Under the pieces are notes generated by a model. It was not told where the DNA came from. It worked only from the letters and a program-made list of their open reading frames with translations, and did not search any database. Positions 8,801 through 11,263 of a stretch of 11,263 bases of DNA are shown one piece after another. Source of the stretch: an uncultured Kiritimatiellota bacterium (GTDB lineage: Bacteria; Verrucomicrobiota; Kiritimatiellia; RFP12; UBA1067); NCBI GenBank assembly GCA_934667425.1, contig CAKULV010000072.1, forward strand, positions 1-11,263. The letters run 5' to 3'. How positions within the stretch are numbered: the first letter of the stretch is position 1; each line of letters starts with the position of its first letter. The position numbers and the translations under genes are program-made.

Positions 8801-9950
8801 ACCATGCGAGAAGCGCCGGGCTTTCGCGTATCTCCATGATTTTCCGGCGAAGCTCCGCTTCCGGCAATTCGCGGTCAAAGGCCGAACAGGTCTTGAGGCC
8901 AAGCCGCTCAAAAGTCGAAAGCAACTTTCTGTCCGGCATGATGTAATGCACCACGGAATTGAACGGCGTGTTCGTAAGCGACTCAAGGTTCCCTACCGAA
9001 GGATAGCAGTAGAGTCCGATCGGGAAGAACGGCTTGCCGTCGATCAGACAGCGCTTGCTGTCGTCGATCTGCACGCGACGGCGCGGCATTGCCTCCACGC
9101 GCGAAAAGCCGACCTCCGACTTGCCGATGCACCGGTTGCCGACATACAGCCCGCATCCTATTTTCTGCGGCCCCTTGGCGAACCTCCCTACATCCAGCGA
9201 AACTGATGCCGCATCTTCCGTCTGTTCGTCGGCCGGCGTCTGCCGGACAACGCCATCCGCGTCCTTCCAGGAGAACATGGCCTTCACCTTGCCGACCATA
9301 TCAGGAGGGGTGTCGAGCGCGGCATGGAAGCGAACCTTCCCTCCAACCGCAGTGTCGCGGTATGCCGACGAGACCACGAACGCGACCGGCTTGGCCTCGA
9401 TGCGCTCGACGGTGACGTTGTCAACGGCAAAATGTCCGGCCGTGCCTTGGGCCACGTGGATCGCCAGACGGGTTCTGCCGATGTTGGAGGGCAGAACTCC
9501 GGAGATGGTGCGCAGCGCCCAGTCTCCATCCTTCGGCTTCCCTTCCGCACGGGAATAGAGAGCGGCGATCCACTTGCCTTCGGTGTCGTACATCTCAAGG
9601 GTGACATGGGCGCCGTATCCCTCGAATTTCAGGCCATCGGTCTTCACGAGGGCCGACAGCCGAACCGTGTTCCCCTTCCGCAGGCCCGTTACGTCCTGCA
9701 CGGCGGACGCCAGCTTCGCGGACGGCCCGGCCGACGACCAGACGAGCCCGCCGGAGCCGTTGTGCCCGCCGTTCTTCTCGATGCGGAAGCCGTTCGTAAG
9801 ACGCCACGCCTTGGACGAGGCGTCTTCGAACGTGGAGTTGCCTACGGCCATCATCTCGCCGAACGCCCGCATCGCAGCAACTGAAATCAGGGCTGCGCAG
9901 AACACAACCGCACGCGGCTTTCCAACGGACACGTTTCTTTTCCTTGCCAA
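5895..9950 (-). CDS. Secreted multidomain glycoside hydrolase: CBM-like domain, (beta/alpha)8-like domain, C-terminal GH123/DUF4091-like domain
   Basis: A 1351-residue exported enzyme. After a signal peptide (hydrophobic core about 14-30) come: a jelly-roll carbohydrate-binding-like domain (about 35-185, with GNSTFED at 37-43 and DNVTVERIE at 177-185); an Ig-like sandwich (about 187-286); a GH-type barrel (about 293-545) with the entry motif IDGKPFFPIGLY and AWYIGDEI carrying Asp387-Glu388; beta domains (about 550-770); a helical linker (about 770-850); then a sandwich plus barrel (about 860-1351) of the DUF4091/GH123 type. The last part is the clearest: PDTPPGTYRGVV (968-979), YSFDEY with Asp1138-Glu1139, DGWLVWTVSRW (1237-1247) and LRAEAIRDGIED (1290-1301). 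Characterised GH123 enzymes are N-acetyl-beta-galactosaminidases that use an adjacent Asp-Glu pair in substrate-assisted catalysis, so a GalNAc-containing substrate is possible but unproven, as DUF4091 is broad. It is the first gene of the operon from the promoter at 9987-10016. The start is uncertain: TTG at 9950, or GTG at 9932. Confidence 0.86.
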   Translation of the reverse strand: MARKRNVSVGKPRAVVFCAALISVAAMRAFGEMMAVGNSTFEDASSKAWRLTNGFRIEKNGGHNGSGGLVWSSAGPSAKLASAVQDVTGLRKGNTVRLSALVKTDGLKFEGYGAHVTLEMYDTEGKWIAALYSRAEGKPKDGDWALRTISGVLPSNIGRTRLAIHVAQGTAGHFAVDNVTVERIEAKPVAFVVSSAYRDTAVGGKVRFHAALDTPPDMVGKVKAMFSWKDADGVVRQTPADEQTEDAASVSLDVGRFAKGPQKIGCGLYVGNRCIGKSEVGFSRVEAMPRRRVQIDDSKRCLIDGKPFFPIGLYCYPSVGNLESLTNTPFNSVVHYIMPDRKLLSTFERLGLKTCSAFDRELPEAELRRKIMEIRESPALLAWYIGDEISADKLSEQSRLYGLARELDPDHPCYLVQDRLYDLRRFLPTTDVIGLDPYPVPEKPLRTVTDFMRGGRDKMFGVCANWSVPQTFDWSWYGRPREKNRFPNETELRSMLWQHIAGGANGLFSFRYHAVTSDTWQVVLKTHREVADRTDILLSAEKCPAVAASDEALACRAWKKDGALYVLACNVLDRPLVANVAISDGSWRASSADFGPMPKGDGRAFAFELPALGVSFVRLMPAVRADADPFVHEIDLKSVGLSTGCHGRFERTDDGVRIILPRYDGRSENQRWPAVNFDLPEDCSAFDRIEYGMFARKGDSFSITLRDRCGHGDFEHKSADAEQKQLPVYAADFTVRGQFDFTKMKNFTVYRSHPGEDAEFLMKRLRLVSTVPERAARLAEAFESIGRTSEAASLRALPARVRRGELTAREAGSRLIRMQSDFTAARLADIRARSAAAHPDAAFAVAELDDLERVRPEDDPLTAAFDVGGARLDLARREREGLQVLVFSPADRALTNVTIRAGEFRDAAGHCLPAVEAAPVGRVTIKSTKGPAHLLGEHFDPICDFTNAVAEVGANRIEAFHVRFRALPDTPPGTYRGVVTVAADAAGRAEVPVTVVVHDVTLPVAPSIRTATSCYGSRLMGDAIPRFKDWILDEYRLNPMSIYATEPPSVEECREKVARGMNSIPVLYMPNPIDSQFEWRGRKKGFKKPADYWKALSDEERAHYPPEEVAAVLAKLRAAIPAFKAAGLFKYVCSYSFDEYAASYVPAIGELTRAVKAEFPDLRIDSTAVPSEDPRTLGMIEGWIPTTDAYDFKTAERFRRQHGNQVWYYTIYMTIDMDSLASVRAELGTRAFAQRVDGWLVWTVSRWQSSNEKPIASAGATGWNPESFPGLNGGGSYFCMGPNGRFLPTLRAEAIRDGIEDHCLFSLLKTADNPRAKAFLAELDPMRRTYDAATQRRLRRRAFEILDTAAK

Positions 9951-9964
9951 GGTTCATCCCTTCC
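9933..9964 (-). promoter_or_regulatory. Two alternative translation initiation sites of the glycoside hydrolase
   Basis: No ATG begins this gene in frame before the signal peptide core. A TTG at 9950 has AAGGGA (9962-9957) at 6 nt spacing. A GTG at 9932 has AAGGA (9945-9941) at 8 nt spacing, which is the better spacing, and would give a 1345-residue protein that still has a basic n-region and an intact signal peptide. An ATG at 9957 is out of frame and overlaps the first ribosome-binding site; it opens a shadow frame. I list the longer form but consider the GTG about equally likely. Confidence 0.55.
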
Positions 9965-9986
9965 ATTATGGTTTGAAATGGCGGCA

Positions 9987-10016
9987 ATTATATCGTTTTT
10001 TTTTTCTTCTTGTCAA
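9987..10016 (-). promoter_or_regulatory. Consensus sigma-70 promoter of the hydrolase operon with a homopolymer spacer
   Basis: On the minus strand TTGACA (10016-10011) and TATAAT (9992-9987) match the consensus fully, with an 18-bp spacer. The spacer contains a run of ten A (complement of 9996-10005). Transcription should start near 9980, about 30 nt before the hydrolase start. This promoter lies in the 117-bp gap after the isomerase gene, so the hydrolase, beta-strand protein and mutarotase-like genes form a unit with their own control. The A-tract is of the kind that can change length by slippage and so alter promoter strength; this is inference from the layout. Confidence 0.85.
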
Positions 10017-10067
10017 ACCAGCGGGACATTAGGTAGGATCCAAGGCGTCCCCTTCCGGCCCCATGCG

Positions 10068-10928
10068 TCAGATCTTGGCCTTGAGGAACGCAAGGTTCTT
10101 CTCGGCCGGGATGAACGAATCGGGCTTGCGCTCGCATTCGACCACATACCACCTGAAGCTGGGGTCGTTCTCGAGGCATGGCACGAGTTCGTCCCACGGG
10201 ACCATCTTGCCGCCATCGTCTGGGGGAACGCCGAAGAAGCCCCATTCGCTCGGGGTGTTCTCCTTCATGTGCATGGAGAAGTTGCGCCCGCGATAGCGGT
10301 TCACGCGCTCGACGCAATCCTCGCCCGGATTGACCACCTGCCCCGAATCGAGCTGCTGCTGGAGAAGCTTGCTTGAGTTCTGGAACACGAGATCCCACGC
10401 GCACACGCCATCGTACTTCATCGTGAACTCGTGGAAATGGTTGTGGAACGAAATCGGCAGTTTCCACGCCTGTGCCTGCTCTGCGGCCTCTCCCATCTCG
10501 AAGCCGAACCTCTTCCATCCATCCGCCGTCTCGAACTTCTCCCATGCGTTGGTGAACGACTCGATGCCGGCCTCGGCGCAGAAATCAAGGTTCTGCTTCA
10601 GCTTGTCGCCCTTGAAGTTGGCGATCCCGCTCATGTGCGCGCCCATGCCGCGCAGCCCCGAATCCGCAAGGAGCTTGCGTATCTCCCTGGCGTTCCTGCC
10701 GCCGAACCCGGCGAACTCCACGCCATCGAATCCTATCTCACGCAGCTTCGCGAACACGTCCTCCGGCGGCATCGTCTTCCACATGATCTTGTTGATGCTC
10801 CATAGCTGGAGCGCTATCGGACGCCCCTCGTTCTGCCCGCCAAACGGGCATTTGCATCCGGCCGTGAACAGCGCGGCGGAAGCTCCAAGCGACTTGAGGA
10901 AGTCGGCCCTCGAAACATTTGCCTTCAT
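10068..10928 (-). CDS. Exported sugar phosphate isomerase/epimerase-like TIM-barrel protein (xylose-isomerase-like)
   Basis: A 286-residue member of the AP-endonuclease-2/xylose-isomerase-like TIM-barrel superfamily. The barrel starts at IALQLWS (38-44) and continues through IGFDGVEFAGF (65-75), LPISFHNHFHEF (157-168), QQQLDSGQV (190-198), FSMHMKEN (217-224) and YVVECER (261-267). His162/His164, Asp194, His220 and Glu264 are good candidates for the divalent-metal and substrate site. Relatives isomerise or epimerise sugars or cleave oxidised glycosides; the substrate here is open. The N-terminus SRADFLKSLGASAALFTAGC resembles a Tat signal with a lipoprotein cysteine (Cys25), but the twin arginine is degenerate (Arg-Ala) and the -3 lipobox residue is Thr, so export is likely and the route uncertain. 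I chose ATG 10928 (AGGAG, 11 nt upstream) because the longer frame to 11054 begins at the TTG of the -35 box. Upstream promoter at 11026-11054; no terminator seen before the next promoter. Confidence 0.82.
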   Translation of the reverse strand: MKANVSRADFLKSLGASAALFTAGCKCPFGGQNEGRPIALQLWSINKIMWKTMPPEDVFAKLREIGFDGVEFAGFGGRNAREIRKLLADSGLRGMGAHMSGIANFKGDKLKQNLDFCAEAGIESFTNAWEKFETADGWKRFGFEMGEAAEQAQAWKLPISFHNHFHEFTMKYDGVCAWDLVFQNSSKLLQQQLDSGQVVNPGEDCVERVNRYRGRNFSMHMKENTPSEWGFFGVPPDDGGKMVPWDELVPCLENDPSFRWYVVECERKPDSFIPAEKNLAFLKAKI

Positions 10929-11025
10929 CTTGTCTTCATCTCCTGTATTTCGCTCCTCTGGCCAATCCGCATCGGCTCGCGTTGCGTACCGGCAAAGGAA
11001 AACCAATAGCGATCTTTGGCGCACG

Positions 11026-11054
11026 ATTATACTAAAGACAGCCGCACACATCAA
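11026..11054 (-). promoter_or_regulatory. Sigma-70-type promoter of the isomerase/epimerase gene
   Basis: TTGATG (11054-11049) and TATAAT (11031-11026) on the minus strand are 17 bp apart, so the -10 is perfect and the -35 matches at four of six positions. The start site would be near 11019, giving a leader of about 90 nt to the ATG at 10928, in which I recognise no riboswitch. The heptamer repeat array ends 9 bp upstream of the -35 box. Confidence 0.75.
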
Positions 11055-11062
11055 CTGTTCAG

Positions 11063-11090
11063 TAGTTGGTAGTTGGCAGTTGGTAGTTGG
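11063..11090. repeat. Heptamer tandem repeat, block 1 (YAGTTGG x4)
   Basis: Four adjacent 7-bp units, TAGTTGG, TAGTTGG, CAGTTGG, TAGTTGG, differing only at the first base. A fifth partial unit (CAGTA) follows. Heptamer arrays of this kind occur between genes in several bacterial groups and probably spread by slippage. No open frame crosses this block that I would call a gene. Confidence 0.9.
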
Positions 11091-11095
11091 CAGTA

Positions 11096-11117
11096 ACGAC
11101 GGCGCCCTCGCCGTCGT
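11096..11117. repeat. Perfect GC-rich hairpin between the two heptamer blocks
   Basis: ACGACGGCG and CGCCGTCGT form a 9-bp perfect inverted repeat with a four-base CCCT loop. No T-run follows on either strand, so it is not a classical intrinsic terminator, although it could still pause or end transcription. It contains one of two copies of a 15-bp motif (11102-11116) that recurs at 11238-11252, which suggests a dispersed repeat element rather than a gene-specific signal. Confidence 0.8.
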
Positions 11118-11130
11118 GAAAATTGCCGTG

Positions 11131-11146
11131 TAGAAATGTAGAAATG
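11131..11146. repeat. Octamer direct repeat (TAGAAATG x2)
   Basis: Two adjacent copies of TAGAAATG, immediately followed by TAG that begins the second heptamer block. All repeat units in this region begin with TAG or CAG, which suggests slippage and point change from a common seed. Confidence 0.8.
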
Positions 11147-11181
11147 TAGTTGGTAGAGGATAGTTGATAGTTGGTAGTTGG
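11147..11181. repeat. Heptamer tandem repeat, block 2 (TAGTTGG-like x5)
   Basis: Five adjacent 7-bp units: TAGTTGG, TAGAGGA, TAGTTGA, TAGTTGG, TAGTTGG. Two units are degenerate, the others are identical to block 1 located about 57 bp away. On the plus strand the 7-bp period puts a TAG stop in every reading frame; the minus strand has no stops from the unit. Confidence 0.88.
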
Positions 11182-11195
11182 TAGTAGCGACATAT

Positions 11196-11236
11196 CCCCC
11201 GAACGAAGTGAGCCGCGCAAGCGGTCGCAAGAGGGG
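11196..11236. other. Foldable palindromic element with GNRA-type loop (possible REP-like or dispersed element)
   Basis: CCGC (11213-11216), GCAA loop (11217-11220) and GCGG (11221-11224) make a short stem capped by a GNRA tetraloop when read as plus-strand RNA. CCCC (11196-11199) and GGGG (11233-11236) can pair around it. GCAAG occurs twice (11218-11222 and 11227-11231). The pairing is too short to claim an RNA gene; it could equally be part of an interspersed palindromic repeat. Confidence 0.35.
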
Positions 11237-11237
11237 T

Positions 11238-11252
11238 GCGCCCTCGCCGTCG
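11238..11252. repeat. Second copy of a 15-bp motif found in the hairpin at 11096-11117
   Basis: GCGCCCTCGCCGTCG is identical to 11102-11116. In this copy the left arm of the hairpin is not preserved, so the shared unit is the sequence itself rather than the fold. With the heptamers, this accounts for most of the gene-free end of the window; the remaining bases up to 11263 hold nothing I can assign. Confidence 0.75.
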
Positions 11253-11263
11253 CGGCAGCTGGC

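Noticed and set aside
6957..9206. A 749-residue open frame on the plus strand opposite the glycoside hydrolase
   Set aside because: It is antisense to a gene with signal peptide, clear domains and conserved motifs. The translation is rich in Arg, Val and His with no family features, as expected from the high-GC complement of a coding frame.
9996..10010. Plus-strand T-run as an intrinsic terminator
   Set aside because: No GC-rich hairpin precedes it on the plus strand and no plus-strand gene enters from that side. It is better explained as the promoter spacer A-tract on the minus strand.
10929..11054. A 42-residue N-terminal extension of the isomerase-like protein
   Set aside because: Its TTG start is the -35 hexamer. 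The signal-like sequence begins at the ATG at 10928.
11063..11181. Heptamer blocks as a CRISPR array
   Set aside because: Units are 7 bp and directly adjacent, with no spacers of regular length and no cas genes in the window.

Overview
The window comes from a GC-rich bacterium. All six supported genes lie on the minus strand, so they are described in transcription order, from high to low coordinates. Three things fit the Kiritimatiellota or a related Verrucomicrobiota/Lentisphaerota (PVC) lineage, probably host-associated: a very large exported beta-strand-rich protein without an autotransporter barrel, a multidomain secreted GH123/DUF4091-type glycoside hydrolase next to an exported TIM-barrel sugar isomerase/epimerase, and intergenic heptamer repeats of the TAGTTGG/CCAACTA type. 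No rRNA or marker gene is present, so this placement is inference.

Layout. (a) 10929-11263 has no gene. It holds heptamer and octamer tandem repeats, a perfect GC hairpin, a 15-bp motif present twice, a foldable element with a GNRA-type loop, and the promoter of the next gene. (b) 10068-10928 encodes an exported sugar phosphate isomerase/epimerase-like protein. (c) 117 bp further on, a second promoter with consensus -35 and -10 hexamers and a 10-base homopolymer in its spacer precedes a probable three-gene unit: a 1351-residue secreted glycoside hydrolase (5895-9950), a 1012-residue secreted beta-strand-repeat protein (2833-5871, 23 bp downstream) and a galactose-mutarotase-like/DUF4432-like protein (1680-2762, 70 bp downstream). 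(d) 1585-1 is a separate efflux module: a TetR/AcrR-family regulator with a perfect 18-bp palindrome inside its own consensus promoter, followed by an RND periplasmic adaptor gene that runs off the window edge.

How they may work together. Genes (b) and (c) look like a small glycan-processing locus. The hydrolase binds and cuts a glycan outside the cytoplasm, perhaps one containing N-acetyl-galactosamine. The beta-strand protein is a surface or secreted scaffold. The mutarotase-like and isomerase-like proteins act on released sugars. The substrate cannot be read from the sequence. Genes (d) form a classic self-repressed multidrug efflux operon whose pump and outer-membrane genes would lie beyond base 1.

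The most notable features are the regulatory architecture (operator in the promoter spacer, possibly length-variable homopolymer in another promoter), the hydrolase with two barrel domains that each carry an Asp-Glu pair, and the repeat-dense gene-free end.
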